Notes: generated by a model not told the origin, from the letters alone. DNA of 64,000 nt from Pseudomonas hamedanensis (GCF_014268595.2 NZ_CP077091.1:5625001-5689000), one strand, 5' to 3'; shown: positions 37,449 through 46,683, counted from the stretch's first letter. Numbers and translations are program-made.

Positions 37449-40400
37449 ATGAAGCCGCACATGCCCAAAGGATTGATTCGCGCGATTGGCGCCCTGTTGA
37501 CCGCCCTGGCCCTCTACAGCCTGCTGGGGTTTCTGATCCTGCCGGGCATTGCCCTGCGTGTGGCCAACCAGCAACTGGCGAACTACGCGACGGTGCCGGC
37601 GCACCTGCAGCGCATCGAATTGAACCCGTTCAGCCTTGAAGTCACCCTGTGGGGCCTGATGATTGGCGAACCGGGCAAGGAACAGGTCGGCTTCGACCGT
37701 CTCTACGCCAACCTGCAACTCGACAGCCTGTGGACCAAAGCGCTGCATCTGTCGGACATCGAGCTGGACAAGCCCAAGAGCGAAATCCTTTTCGCCAAGG
37801 ACGGCAAGCTCAACCTGCTCGGCCTGTTCAACATCCCGCCGAGTGAGCCGACACCCGCCGATCCCGACGCCAAGCCGTTTCCGCTGCGCATCGACAACAT
37901 CAAGCTGGCCGGCGGCGTCGTGCATTTCGAAGATGTGCGGCCCAGCGAGCCCATCGAATTCCTCTATGACGACCTCAGCTTCGAGCTGAAAAACCTCAGT
38001 ACCCTGCCCGAAGACAGCGCCGACATGACTCTGGTAGCGATCGGCCCCGCTGGTGGGCGGATCGACTGGAGCGGCAACTTCAGCCTGATCCCCTTCACCT
38101 CAGAAGGCACACTGAAAGTCACCGACGGCCAGATGAAAGCGTTCTGGCCTTACGTGCGCGACGCGGTGCCGCTGGTGCTGGAGAACGGCGTGGTCAGCCT
38201 CAGCACCGAGTACAAACTCAATCTGTCGAAACAGACCGAACTGCTGCTCAACAACGTAGCGGTGAGCATTGCACCGTTCGCCATCAAGGCACCGGACGGC
38301 CGGCCGCTGGCGAAGCTAGAGCGCCTCGATGTCAGCGAAACCTCCGTGGATCTGGCCAAGCAGCAAGTGCTGGTCGGCAAAATTCGTAGCAACAAACTGG
38401 AAACCTGGGCCGCGCTGGAAGCCGACGGCCAACTCGACTGGCAGAAGCTGTTCGCCAGCCAGCCGTCGAAACCCGCTGCCAATGCCGCCGCCGAGCCGGC
38501 CGATGCGCCGGCGGCCGCCGACTCACCCAAGCCTGAATCGACTGCGCCAAGCAAACCGTGGCAGGTGCTGATCAAAGACGTGCAACTGCGCAACTACACC
38601 GTGCACCTGGCCGACCGTTCCGCCAAGCCTGCGGTGGCGCTGGATATCACCCCGCTGAACGTTGACCTGCAGGATTTCGACAGCCTCAACGGCTCGCCTT
38701 TCAAGCTCAGACTCGACAGCGGGCTGGGCAAGCAAGGCAAGATCAGCGCTGACGGCACGGTCAATCTGGCACCGGTCAACGCGCAGCTCAACGTCAAGAC
38801 CCAGGACATCGACCTGCGTGTCGCGCAGTCCTACATCAATCCCTTTATTCGTCTGGAGCTGCGCAGCGGCATGCTCGGCAGTGACCTGAAGGTCAACCTG
38901 AAAAGCACCGAACCGCTGGCGCTCAGCGTCACCGGCCGCGCGCAGATCGATCAGTTGCACACCCTCGACACGCTCAAGACCCGCGACTTCCTCAAGTGGC
39001 AGCAAGTGGTGGTCGAAGGCTTGAACTACCAGCACGGCGACAGCCTGTCGATCGACAAGGTCAACCTGTTCCAGCCCTATGCGCGCTTCATGATCAACGA
39101 TGACCGCACCACCAACATCGACGACCTGCTGATCGCGCAACCGGCTGACAGCGGTACAAAAACGACCGCCGCGAAACCCGCCGGCAAAGACAAACCGCTG
39201 GGCATTCACATCGGCGCGATTGCGATCAACGACGGCTCGGCCAACTTCGCCGACTTTAGCCTGACACCGAACTTCGCCACCGCCGTGCAGCAGCTCAACG
39301 GTCAGATCGGCACCATCGACAGTCGTCAGGCGAAGCCGGCCAGCGTCGACATCAAAGGCAAGGTCGATCGTTATGCACCGGTGACCATCAAGGGTGCGGT
39401 CAACCCGTTCGACCCGATGGCCAGCCTCGACATCGCCACCAGTTTCAAACGGGTCGAACTGACCACCCTGACGCCCTACTCCGGCAAGTTCGCCGGTTAC
39501 CGCATCCGCAAGGGCCGGCTCAATCTCGATTTGCATTACCTGATCACCAACGGCCAGTTGAAAGCCGACAACAAAGTGGTGGTCGAGCAATTGCAGCTTG
39601 GGGAAAAAGTCGACAGCCCGGACGCTGTCAGCCTGCCGCTGAAACTGGCGATAGCCTTGCTCAAGGACGTCGACGGCAAGATTTCCATCGAGTTGCCGGT
39701 GACCGGCGACCTCAATAACCCTCAGTTCAGCGTGATGCCGATTGTCTGGCAGACCCTGCGCAACCTGATCGTCAAAGCCGCCGCCGCGCCATTCAAGATG
39801 ATTGGCGGGCTGGTCAGTGGCGGTGGTTCCGAAGACCTCGGCACCGTGTCCTTCGCGCCGGGGTCCAGCGACTTGAGCAAAGACGCCGAAGCGGCGCTGG
39901 TGAAACTGTCGCAAGCGCTCAAGGAACGTCCGGCCCTGCGCCTGGAAATCGAAGGCACCGCCGCGAAAAGCAGCGACGGCCCGCTACTCGCCGAGCAGCG
40001 CCTGGAACGGGAATACCAATACAACTACTACAAGATGCTCCAGCGCCGTGGCGACAAGGTCCCGGCCCAGGCGTCGCTGCTGCAAGTGCCTGACAGCGAG
40101 AAAGGCCCGTTGCTTGAGGGTATTTATCGCACCCGCCTGAAAACCCAGCCGCCGGCAGAATGGAAGGATCTGGGCAAGGAAGAACGTACGGCGAAAATGC
40201 GCGAAGGCGTGATCGCGTTCTGGAGCGGCAGCGACGTGCTGCTGCGTCAGTTGGGTCAGGATCGCGCCAGCACGATCAAGGATTACCTGGTCGACAAGGG
40301 CAAGCTTGAGGATGACCGCGTGTACTTCATCGACGCCAATCTTGGCGAGGCCGAGAGCGATGGCCGGGTGGTAACGCAAATGCACCTGGATGCCGAATGA
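37449..40400 (+). CDS. Large AsmA-like DUF748 protein with OmpA-like C-terminal part
   Basis: About 983 residues. One N-terminal membrane anchor (about 8-30), then a long series of beta-rich AsmA/DUF748 repeats (NPFSLEVTLWGLMIGEP, IELDKPKSEILFAKDGKLNL, LRIDNIKLAGGVVHFED), interrupted by an Ala/Pro-rich linker (about 345-375). The last 185 residues look OmpA-like: LGTVSFAPGSSDLSKDAEAAL near 798 and LGQDRASTIKDYLVDKG near 935-950, separated by an insertion. Probably periplasm-spanning and envelope-related; function unproven. ATG at 37449 or 37461 are both possible. Overlaps the next gene by four bases. Confidence 0.82.
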   Translation: MKPHMPKGLIRAIGALLTALALYSLLGFLILPGIALRVANQQLANYATVPAHLQRIELNPFSLEVTLWGLMIGEPGKEQVGFDRLYANLQLDSLWTKALHLSDIELDKPKSEILFAKDGKLNLLGLFNIPPSEPTPADPDAKPFPLRIDNIKLAGGVVHFEDVRPSEPIEFLYDDLSFELKNLSTLPEDSADMTLVAIGPAGGRIDWSGNFSLIPFTSEGTLKVTDGQMKAFWPYVRDAVPLVLENGVVSLSTEYKLNLSKQTELLLNNVAVSIAPFAIKAPDGRPLAKLERLDVSETSVDLAKQQVLVGKIRSNKLETWAALEADGQLDWQKLFASQPSKPAANAAAEPADAPAAADSPKPESTAPSKPWQVLIKDVQLRNYTVHLADRSAKPAVALDITPLNVDLQDFDSLNGSPFKLRLDSGLGKQGKISADGTVNLAPVNAQLNVKTQDIDLRVAQSYINPFIRLELRSGMLGSDLKVNLKSTEPLALSVTGRAQIDQLHTLDTLKTRDFLKWQQVVVEGLNYQHGDSLSIDKVNLFQPYARFMINDDRTTNIDDLLIAQPADSGTKTTAAKPAGKDKPLGIHIGAIAINDGSANFADFSLTPNFATAVQQLNGQIGTIDSRQAKPASVDIKGKVDRYAPVTIKGAVNPFDPMASLDIATSFKRVELTTLTPYSGKFAGYRIRKGRLNLDLHYLITNGQLKADNKVVVEQLQLGEKVDSPDAVSLPLKLAIALLKDVDGKISIELPVTGDLNNPQFSVMPIVWQTLRNLIVKAAAAPFKMIGGLVSGGGSEDLGTVSFAPGSSDLSKDAEAALVKLSQALKERPALRLEIEGTAAKSSDGPLLAEQRLEREYQYNYYKMLQRRGDKVPAQASLLQVPDSEKGPLLEGIYRTRLKTQPPAEWKDLGKEERTAKMREGVIAFWSGSDVLLRQLGQDRASTIKDYLVDKGKLEDDRVYFIDANLGEAESDGRVVTQMHLDAE

Positions 40401-40696
40401 CAACGCGTCACTGGCTGGCTGTGCTCGCGCTGACGTGTGCCGCCAGCCATGCGTCAGCGTCGGATACCCTGCGCTGCGGCAGCCAGTTGATCAGCCTTGG
40501 CGACCGCTCAAGCGAGGTCCTGCAAAAATGTGGCGAACCGGTCAGTCGTGACGTTCTGGGCTACAAGCGCAGCGCCAATCGCCGCGAAGAGTTTCAGGTC
40601 GAAGAATGGACCTACGGCCCGAACAACGGCATGTACCAATACCTGCGCTTCGAAGGCAATCGCCTGCGACAGATAACCAGCAAACGCGGTAATTGA
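40397..40696 (+). CDS. DUF2845 exported protein
   Basis: 99 residues. Signal peptide (about 1-22, ending ASA before SDTLRCGSQLI), then a compact domain with two cysteines (LRCGSQLISLGD and LQKCGEPVSRD) that may form a disulfide, matching DUF2845. Periplasmic; function unknown. Start overlaps the DUF748 stop by four bases, so the two are coupled and may work together in the envelope. Confidence 0.85.
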   Translation: MTTRHWLAVLALTCAASHASASDTLRCGSQLISLGDRSSEVLQKCGEPVSRDVLGYKRSANRREEFQVEEWTYGPNNGMYQYLRFEGNRLRQITSKRGN

Positions 40697-40710
40697 AGAA
40701 CATCCCCCCT

Positions 40711-40799
40711 TGTAGGAGTGAGCCTGCTCGCGATAGCGGTCTGTCAGTCAACACTGATTCAACTGACAGACCGCTATCGCGAGCAGGCTCACTCCTACA
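40711..40799. repeat. REP doublet, near-perfect palindrome
   Basis: Arms TGTAGGAGTGAGCCTGCTCG (continuing CGATAGCGGTCTGTCAGT) at 40711-40748 pair with an exact inverse ending at 40799, leaving a loop of about 13 bases. This is the cleanest copy of the GTAGGAGTGAGCC family and its spacer arm GTCTGTCAGT/ACTGACAGAC is part of the palindrome. Confidence 0.95.
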
Positions 40800-40828
40800 T
40801 TGTTTTGTGTGCCCCCTGAAATAGAACA

Positions 40829-40857
40829 GGCCCCGACACAAGTGCCGGGGCCTGTAA
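40829..40857 (-). terminator. Hairpin between the DUF2845 and BON genes
   Basis: CAGGCCCCG / CGGGGCCTG with a ten-base loop. The flanks have no long T-run on either strand, so terminator function is likely but not certain. It lies downstream of both the rightward DUF2845 gene and the leftward BON gene. Confidence 0.6.
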
Positions 40858-40961
40858 TGGTCACATCCCTGTGACCGTTCGCATGAACTCTAAAGTTGCG
40901 ACAGACGTATTGCTCGGCCCGCCTGTCGCGTCTTCTCCCGGTCCAGGCGAGAAGCCTTGCC

Positions 40962-41315
40962 TTACTCGGCTTTCAGGCCGTCAGCGGAGACCGCTTTGAC
41001 GCCTTTGATTTTCTTGGCGATGGCCACAGCCGTTTCTTTCTGCGATTCGGTTACTGCGGTGGTCGACGACAGGGAAACAACGCCTTTGTTGGTTTCAACC
41101 TTGATGTCAGTGCCAGGAATGCCTTTTTCGGTGACCAGATCAGCTTTGACCTTGGTGGTGATCCAGGTATCGGAAGTAGCTTCTTTCGCTTGAGTAACTT
41201 CACCGGCAGCCAGAACCATTGGCGACTGGGTAGCCTGAGTGGTCTGGGCGAATGCGCCGCCAGCCATGGTCAGGGTCAGAGCGGTAGCAGCGGCAGTGAT
41301 AGCGAACTTCTTCAT
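40962..41315 (-). CDS. BON-domain periplasmic protein (OsmY-like)
   Basis: 117 residues. Signal peptide 1-23 (MKKFAITAAATALTLTMAGG... ending AFA). One BON domain (about 48-112: DTWITTKVKADLVTEKGIPG, IKVETNKGVVSLSSTTAV, then AVAIAKKIKGVKAVSADGL). BON proteins are often induced by osmotic or envelope stress and bind membranes. The promoter must lie in the AT-rich region upstream. The preceding ribosome site AGGAG is about 8 bases from the ATG. Confidence 0.9.
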   Translation of the reverse strand: MKKFAITAAATALTLTMAGGAFAQTTQATQSPMVLAAGEVTQAKEATSDTWITTKVKADLVTEKGIPGTDIKVETNKGVVSLSSTTAVTESQKETAVAIAKKIKGVKAVSADGLKAE

Positions 41316-41564
41316 ACGAGTAACTCCTGTTTTTACTTGAAGTCTGCTGTAACGCTTGTCAGCAGGGTTACTGGAGATATTGCGAACGCTGTGCCAACTT
41401 TTTCGAACAGGTAAAACACTTTAAAAACAATAACTTACGAAAACAGGCAATTTTCATTTTCATGCAAAATGCATGACTGGGGCATTCTTCACATGCAACT
41501 TGCGGTTTTTTGGAAAGTTCATAAGCTGCTGAAATTATTAGAGCTTTTGTGAAGCGGTGAGAAT
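41316..41564. other. AT-rich intergenic region between the BON gene and pilA
   Basis: About 250 bases, clearly richer in A and T than the surroundings, holding the BON gene promoter and possibly other regulatory sequence. No open frame or RNA family was recognised. Recalled synteny with P. aeruginosa breaks here. Confidence 0.4.
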
Positions 41565-41595
41565 TAAAAAAATGCCCCGCAAGCGCGGGGCATTC
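41565..41595 (-). terminator. Terminator of pilA
   Basis: AATGCCCCGC / GCGGGGCATT hairpin whose leftward reading ends in a run of T (41566-41572). It is 17 bases from the pilA stop. Confidence 0.9.
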
Positions 41596-41611
41596 GGTCG
41601 GCAGGCCGCGA

Positions 41612-42043
41612 TTATGTACCGCTGGCAGTGCAGCCTTTGGGCGAGTAATCGGGGGCGACGGTGGTAGCGCATGTCCACACACCAGCACCAGTGCCGGACG
41701 AGCGAGTCAGCGTAATAGTCTTGTCGAGGACCGGGCCGGGGGCGTTTTTGATCGTGCAGACGATTGTGCCAGCGCCCGTCGAAGCAGTACCCGACGCCGT
41801 CACGGCGCAATTGGAGGTGGTCACCGCGGCACTGCCTGCAACCAGCGTCAATGTCGGATCGGTGCCCTGGTTGATCGTGTCCTCAAACGGCACTTTCAAT
41901 GCACTGATCTCCGCGAGCCCCGCCGTCACCTTCGACCGCGCCTGGTACTTCGTATACTGCGGCAGGGCGATGGTCGCCAAGATCCCGATGATCGCCACCA
42001 CGATCAGCAGCTCGATCAATGTGAAGCCTTGTTGTTTTTTCAT
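41612..42043 (-). CDS. pilA: Type IV pilin PilA
   Basis: 143-residue prepilin. Short leader MKKQQG, cleaved by PilD before Phe7, then the N-methylated hydrophobic helix FTLIELLIVVAIIGILATIA with Glu5 of the mature protein. Four cysteines in the globular part (NCAV, IVCT, WTCATT, KGCT) allow two disulfide loops, and the region is Thr/Ser/Gly/Ala-rich, which is variable between strains. The ATG at 42043 is the only start that gives a prepilin leader. It is divergent from pilBCD and has its own sigma-54 promoter. Confidence 0.95.
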   Translation of the reverse strand: MKKQQGFTLIELLIVVAIIGILATIALPQYTKYQARSKVTAGLAEISALKVPFEDTINQGTDPTLTLVAGSAAVTTSNCAVTASGTASTGAGTIVCTIKNAPGPVLDKTITLTRSSGTGAGVWTCATTVAPDYSPKGCTASGT

Positions 42044-42091
42044 AGACACACTCCAGGCATGAGGCGAAATCTCATGATCTGAACAAGCCTC

Positions 42092-42108
42092 AGCACAGCC
42101 CATGCCAA
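42092..42108 (-). promoter_or_regulatory. Sigma-54 promoter of pilA
   Basis: Read leftward, TTGGCATGGGCTGTGCT has GG and GC exactly 10 bases apart, at -24 and -12, about 50-65 bases upstream of the pilA start. This fits PilSR-dependent pilA expression. Confidence 0.85.
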
Positions 42109-42180
42109 CGCCTTCAGGCCCCGCCCACTGGGCGCGAGGGTTTGACAGTGCGGTTTCCTACAACCTGCAACCGCACTATC

Positions 42181-42195
42181 TGACACTTTTTGTCA
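42181..42195. promoter_or_regulatory. Inverted repeat in the pilA control region, candidate PilR site
   Basis: TGACA-CTTTT-TGTCA is a perfect inverted repeat about 75-90 bases upstream of the pilA -24 element. Further TGTC motifs lie at 42165-42170 (as TGACAG) and 42221-42224. PilR is known to bind TGTC-containing sites upstream of pilA; the exact match to a consensus was not tested. Confidence 0.5.
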
Positions 42196-42211
42196 CCTGC
42201 ACCGGCCGTGT

Positions 42212-42240
42212 TTGGCGCTGTCACTTGACTAGGCTATAAG
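42212..42240 (+). promoter_or_regulatory. Candidate promoter of pilBCD
   Basis: TTGGCG at 42212-42217 and TATAAG at 42235-42240 with a 17-base spacer, 29 bases before the pilB start. Confidence 0.6.
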
Positions 42241-42268
42241 TCATGAATGGCAAGCGTGCGGAATCCCC

Positions 42269-43969
42269 ATGAATGACATCGCTCTGAGCGGTCTGGCCAA
42301 GCAATTGGTGCAGGCCGAACTGCTCACGGAAACAGGCGCCCAGCAGGCCTGGCAACAAGCGCAGCGCAATCGCGTATCGCTGGTCAATTATCTGGTGCAC
42401 AACAAGCTGGTGAAAAGCCGGCAGATCGCCGAAATCGCTTCGGAACATTTTGGCATGGCCCTGCTCGACCTCGGTTGCCTCGACAAGGAAACCCAGCCCA
42501 GAGGACTGGTCAGTGAAAAACTGGTGCGCCAGCATTGCGCCCTGCCCTTGTGGCGACGCGGCAATAAACTGTTTGTCGGTATCTCCGATCCGAGCAACCA
42601 GCAGGCAATCAGCGACATCCAGTTCAGCACCGGCCTGAGCACCGAAGCGATTCTGGTCGAGGACGACAAGCTCAGCGATGCCATCGACAAGTTTTTCGAG
42701 ACCCACACCAGCGGCCTCGAAGAAATGGCCGATGTCGATCTCGACGGGCTGGACGTCGAGTCCGTCGACGACAATAAGCAGGACGCCATCGGCGGCCTCG
42801 ACGCCGACGATGCACCCGTCGTGCGCTTCGTGCACAAGATGCTGCTGGATGCGATCAAAAGCGGCTCCTCCGACCTGCACTTCGAACCCTACGAGAAAAA
42901 TTATCGAGTGCGGGTGCGCACCGACGGCATGCTGCGCGAAGTGGCCAAACCGCCGATCCAGTTGGCCGGACGCATCGCCGCGCGCCTGAAAGTCATGGCC
43001 AGTCTCGACATCTCGGAAAGGCGCAAACCCCAGGACGGGCGGATCAAAATGCGCCTGTCGAAAAGCAAATCCATCGATTTTCGCGTTAACACCTTGCCGA
43101 CCCTGTGGGGCGAAAAAGTGGTGATCCGGATTCTCGACCCGTCCAGCGCGCAGATGGGCATCGATGCACTGGGTTACGAGCCCGAGCAAAAGGCCTTGTA
43201 CCTGGCCGCGCTGAAGCAGCCGCAAGGGATGATTCTGGTCACCGGCCCGACCGGTTCCGGCAAAACCGTGTCGCTGTACACCGGCCTGAATATTCTCAAT
43301 ACCGTCGACATCAATATCTCCACGGCCGAAGATCCGGTGGAGATCAACATGGAAGGCATCAACCAGGTCAACGTCAATCCACGGCAGGGCCTGGACTTTG
43401 CCCAGGCTCTGCGTTCGTTCCTGCGTCAGGACCCGGACGTGATCATGGTCGGCGAGATCCGCGACCTGGAAACCGCCGAAATCGCCATCAAGGCCGCACA
43501 GACCGGGCACCTGGTGCTGTCGACCCTGCACACCAACAGCGCCGCAGAAACCCTCACGCGCCTGCACAACATGGGTATTCCCGGCTTCAATATCGCCACC
43601 TCGGTCAGCCTGATCATCGCCCAGCGGCTGGCGCGCAAATTGTGCAGCCACTGCAAAAAGCCCATCGACATTCCTCGCGAAACCCTGATCAAGGAAGGCT
43701 TCCCCGAGGAACGCATCGGCAGTTTCACGATCTACGAGCCGGTCGGTTGCGATCACTGCAACGGCGGTTACAAGGGACGCGTGGGGATTTATGAAGTGGT
43801 GAAAAACACACCGGACTTGCAACGGCTGATCATGGCCGAGGGCAATTCACTGGAAATCGACAGCCAGATGCGCCGCGACGGCTTCGACGATTTGCGCACC
43901 TCTGGACTGCACAAGGCCATGCAAGGCATTACCAGCCTTGAGGAAATCAACCGAGTCAGCAAGGACTGA
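42269..43969 (+). CDS. pilB: Type IV pilus extension ATPase PilB
   Basis: 566-residue hexameric ATPase that powers pilus assembly from the cytoplasm. N-terminal GSPII_E_N-like domain (about 1-130), linker, then the ATPase core: Walker A GPTGSGKT at 326-333, Walker B-type DVIMVGEIRD, His-box LHTNSAAETLTRL, and a tetracysteine zinc site (CSHCKK...CDHCNGG). Length and order are normal. Three bases separate it from pilC. Confidence 0.96.
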   Translation: MNDIALSGLAKQLVQAELLTETGAQQAWQQAQRNRVSLVNYLVHNKLVKSRQIAEIASEHFGMALLDLGCLDKETQPRGLVSEKLVRQHCALPLWRRGNKLFVGISDPSNQQAISDIQFSTGLSTEAILVEDDKLSDAIDKFFETHTSGLEEMADVDLDGLDVESVDDNKQDAIGGLDADDAPVVRFVHKMLLDAIKSGSSDLHFEPYEKNYRVRVRTDGMLREVAKPPIQLAGRIAARLKVMASLDISERRKPQDGRIKMRLSKSKSIDFRVNTLPTLWGEKVVIRILDPSSAQMGIDALGYEPEQKALYLAALKQPQGMILVTGPTGSGKTVSLYTGLNILNTVDINISTAEDPVEINMEGINQVNVNPRQGLDFAQALRSFLRQDPDVIMVGEIRDLETAEIAIKAAQTGHLVLSTLHTNSAAETLTRLHNMGIPGFNIATSVSLIIAQRLARKLCSHCKKPIDIPRETLIKEGFPEERIGSFTIYEPVGCDHCNGGYKGRVGIYEVVKNTPDLQRLIMAEGNSLEIDSQMRRDGFDDLRTSGLHKAMQGITSLEEINRVSKD

Positions 43970-43971
43970 AC

Positions 43972-45189
43972 ATGGCGGCCAAGGCAGCGAAAATCAGCGT
44001 CTACGCCTGGGAAGGTACGGATCGCAAAGGCAGCAAAGTCTCAGGTGAACTGAGCGGGCAAACCCCGGCATTGATCAAAGCGCAGTTGCGCAAACAGGGG
44101 ATCTCCCCCGGCAAGGTGCGCAAGAAGTCGGCGTCCTTGCTCAGCTTCGGTCAGCGCATCAAGGTTCGCGACATTGCCCTGTTTACCCGGCAAATGGCGA
44201 CAATGATGAAGGCCGGTGTTCCGCTGCTGCAATCGTTCGACATCATCGGCGAGGGCTTCGAAAACCCGGCGATGCGCAAACTGGTGGACGAGGTGAAGCA
44301 GGAAGTCGCGGCGGGCAACAGCTTTGCCACCGCGCTGCGCAAAAAGCCGCAGTACTTCGACGAGCTGTATTGCAACCTGGTCGACGCCGGCGAGCAGTCC
44401 GGCGCCCTCGACACCCTGTTGGAACGCGTCGCAACGTATAAGGAGAAGAGCGAAGCGCTCAAAGCGAAGATCAAGAAGGCCATGACCTATCCGACAGCCG
44501 TGTTGCTGGTGGCGGCGGTGGTCACCGGGATTCTACTGGTGAAGGTCGTGCCGCAATTCGAGTCGGTGTTCTCTGGTTTCGGCGCCGAACTGCCGGGCTT
44601 CACCCTGATGGTGATCAGCCTTTCGGAATTCATGCAGCAATGGTGGTGGGCGATGCTGCTGGTGTTGGTGGCGGCCATTTTCGGCCTGCGCCATGCCTTG
44701 AAAAAATCCCAGGCCTTGCGCGATCGCCGCGACACCTTACTGCTGAAACTGCCGCTGGTGGGCACGCTGATGTATAAATCCGCCGTCGCCCGTTTTGCCC
44801 GCACTCTGTCGACCACCTTTGCCGCCGGCGTACCGCTGGTGGAGGCGCTCGATTCGGTGGCCGGTGCCACCGGCAACGTGGTGTTCAAACGCGCCGTGCT
44901 GCGCGTGCGCCAGGATGTCTCCACCGGCATGCAGTTGAATTTCTCGATGCGCAGCACGGGCGTGTTTCCCAACATGGCGGTGCAGATGACCGCCATCGGC
45001 GAAGAGTCCGGCGCCCTCGATGACATGCTCGACAAAGTCGCGGGGTTTTACGAAGAGGAAGTGGATAACATGGTCGACAACCTCACCAGCCTGATGGAGC
45101 CGTTCATCATGGTGGTGCTGGGAGTGATCGTCGGCGGGCTGGTGGTGGCCATGTACCTGCCGATTTTCCAACTCGGCTCAGCGGTCTGA
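43972..45189 (+). CDS. pilC: Type IV pilus inner-membrane platform protein PilC
   Basis: 405 residues with two T2SF/GspF domains: FTRQMATMMKAGVPLLQSFDIIGEGF (about 65-90) and FARTLSTTFAAGVPLVEALDSVAGATG (about 268-295), and three membrane helices near 170-195, 225-245 and 375-400. It connects PilB with the pilin pool. Cotranscribed with pilB and pilD. Confidence 0.96.
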   Translation: MAAKAAKISVYAWEGTDRKGSKVSGELSGQTPALIKAQLRKQGISPGKVRKKSASLLSFGQRIKVRDIALFTRQMATMMKAGVPLLQSFDIIGEGFENPAMRKLVDEVKQEVAAGNSFATALRKKPQYFDELYCNLVDAGEQSGALDTLLERVATYKEKSEALKAKIKKAMTYPTAVLLVAAVVTGILLVKVVPQFESVFSGFGAELPGFTLMVISLSEFMQQWWWAMLLVLVAAIFGLRHALKKSQALRDRRDTLLLKLPLVGTLMYKSAVARFARTLSTTFAAGVPLVEALDSVAGATGNVVFKRAVLRVRQDVSTGMQLNFSMRSTGVFPNMAVQMTAIGEESGALDDMLDKVAGFYEEEVDNMVDNLTSLMEPFIMVVLGVIVGGLVVAMYLPIFQLGSAV

Positions 45190-45190
45190 C

Positions 45191-46063
45191 ATGCCTCTCG
45201 ACGAACTCTTCGCCCTGTATCCGCTGGCCTTTGTCTGCACCGCGTTGCTGCTGGGGCTGGTGGTCGGCAGCTTCCTCAATGTACTGGTCTGGCGCCTGCC
45301 GAAAATGCTTGAGCGCGATTGGCGCGAGCAGGCCCATGAGGTGCTCGGCTTGCCCGCGGATCAAGCGTTGCCGACCTACAACCTGCTGCTTCCTCACTCC
45401 CAATGCCCGCACTGTGCACACCGAATCCGCGCCGGGGAAAACATTCCGCTGCTCAGTTACCTGTGCTTGCGCGGGCGCTGTTCGGCCTGCGCTGCACCGA
45501 TCGGTAAACGCTATCCGCTGACCGAACTGGCCTGCGGCCTGCTGTCAGCCTTCATTGCGTGGCACCTGGGTTTTGGTTGGCCGGCCTGCGCGCTGATCGT
45601 GCTGACGTGGGGGTTGCTGGCGATGAGCCTGATCGACAGCGAACATCAACTGTTGCCTGATGTGCTGGTGCTGCCGCTGTTATGGCTGGGGCTGATCGTT
45701 AACAGTTTCGGGTTATTTGTGCCGTTACACGATGCGCTGTGGGGCGCGGTGGCCGGATATATGGCGCTGTGGTCGGTGTTCTGGCTGTTCAAGCTGATCA
45801 CCGGCAAGGACGGCATCGGCCATGGCGATTTCAAGCTGCTGGCGCTGCTCGGCGCCTGGGGCGGCTGGCAGATACTGCCGCTGACGATTCTGCTGTCCTC
45901 GCTGGTGGGCGCGTTGCTCGGCGTGATTGTGCTGCGTCTGCGCAAAGCGCAGACCTCGACGCCGATCCCTTTCGGCCCCTACCTGGCAATTGCCGGCTGG
46001 ATTGCCTTGCTCTGGGGTGGTCAAATGACCGACTTCTATTGGCAGTTTGTCGGTTTGAAATGA
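45191..46063 (+). CDS. pilD: Prepilin peptidase / N-methyltransferase PilD
   Basis: 290-residue polytopic membrane aspartyl protease that cleaves and N-methylates prepilins, including PilA and PilE here, and pseudopilins of type II secretion. The cytoplasmic zinc site [12 protein letters not shown]...CSACAAPI is near 73-105, and the two catalytic aspartates are in [12 protein letters not shown] and GHGDFKLL. Begins one base after pilC and overlaps coaE by four bases. Confidence 0.96.
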   Translation: MPLDELFALYPLAFVCTALLLGLVVGSFLNVLVWRLPKMLERDWREQAHEVLGLPADQALPTYNLLLPHSQCPHCAHRIRAGENIPLLSYLCLRGRCSACAAPIGKRYPLTELACGLLSAFIAWHLGFGWPACALIVLTWGLLAMSLIDSEHQLLPDVLVLPLLWLGLIVNSFGLFVPLHDALWGAVAGYMALWSVFWLFKLITGKDGIGHGDFKLLALLGAWGGWQILPLTILLSSLVGALLGVIVLRLRKAQTSTPIPFGPYLAIAGWIALLWGGQMTDFYWQFVGLK

Positions 46064-46683
46064 ATACCCCTGTGGAAAAACCCTGGATCCTCGGCCTGAC
46101 CGGCGGCATCGGCAGCGGCAAAAGCGCGGCAGCCCAACACTTCATCGACCTCGGCGTGCATGTGGTGGATGCCGATCATGCGGCGCGCTGGGTGGTCGAA
46201 CCCGGCCGCCCGGCGCTGGCGAAAATTGCCGAACACTTCGGTTCCGGCGTGTTGCAGGCCGACGGTACGCTGGACCGCGCCGCCCTGCGCAAACTGATCT
46301 TTGAAGTGCCCGAGGAGCGTCGCTGGCTCGAAGCCTTGCTGCATCCATTGATCGGCGAGGAAATCGCCCATCATCTGGCGCTGGCACAATCGCCCTACGC
46401 GATTCTGGTGTCGCCGTTGTTGATAGAATCCGGCCAATACGCGATGACCCAGCGCATCCTGGTCATCGACGCTGCGCAACAACTGCAGATCGAACGCACC
46501 TTGCAGCGTGACCAGACCAGCGCCGAGCAGGTCCAGGCGATCCTCAAGGCGCAATCGAGCCGCGAAGACCGCGTGAGCCGTGCCGACGATGTGATCGTCA
46601 ACGACCGCGACCTCGCCTGGCTGCACAGCGAGGTCGAACGGCTGCATCACTTTTACCTGACTTTATCCGGAGGCCAAGCATGA
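46060..46683 (+). CDS. coaE: Dephospho-CoA kinase
   Basis: 207-residue P-loop kinase for the last step of CoA synthesis. Walker [12 protein letters not shown] is near 13-23 and [22 protein letters not shown] substrate-binding segment follows (here [14 protein letters not shown]). ATG at 46060 overlaps the pilD stop (ATGA). It connects to the pantothenate genes earlier in the window. The frame is open further upstream, but this is PilD in another frame. Confidence 0.95.
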   Translation: MNTPVEKPWILGLTGGIGSGKSAAAQHFIDLGVHVVDADHAARWVVEPGRPALAKIAEHFGSGVLQADGTLDRAALRKLIFEVPEERRWLEALLHPLIGEEIAHHLALAQSPYAILVSPLLIESGQYAMTQRILVIDAAQQLQIERTLQRDQTSAEQVQAILKAQSSREDRVSRADDVIVNDRDLAWLHSEVERLHHFYLTLSGGQA

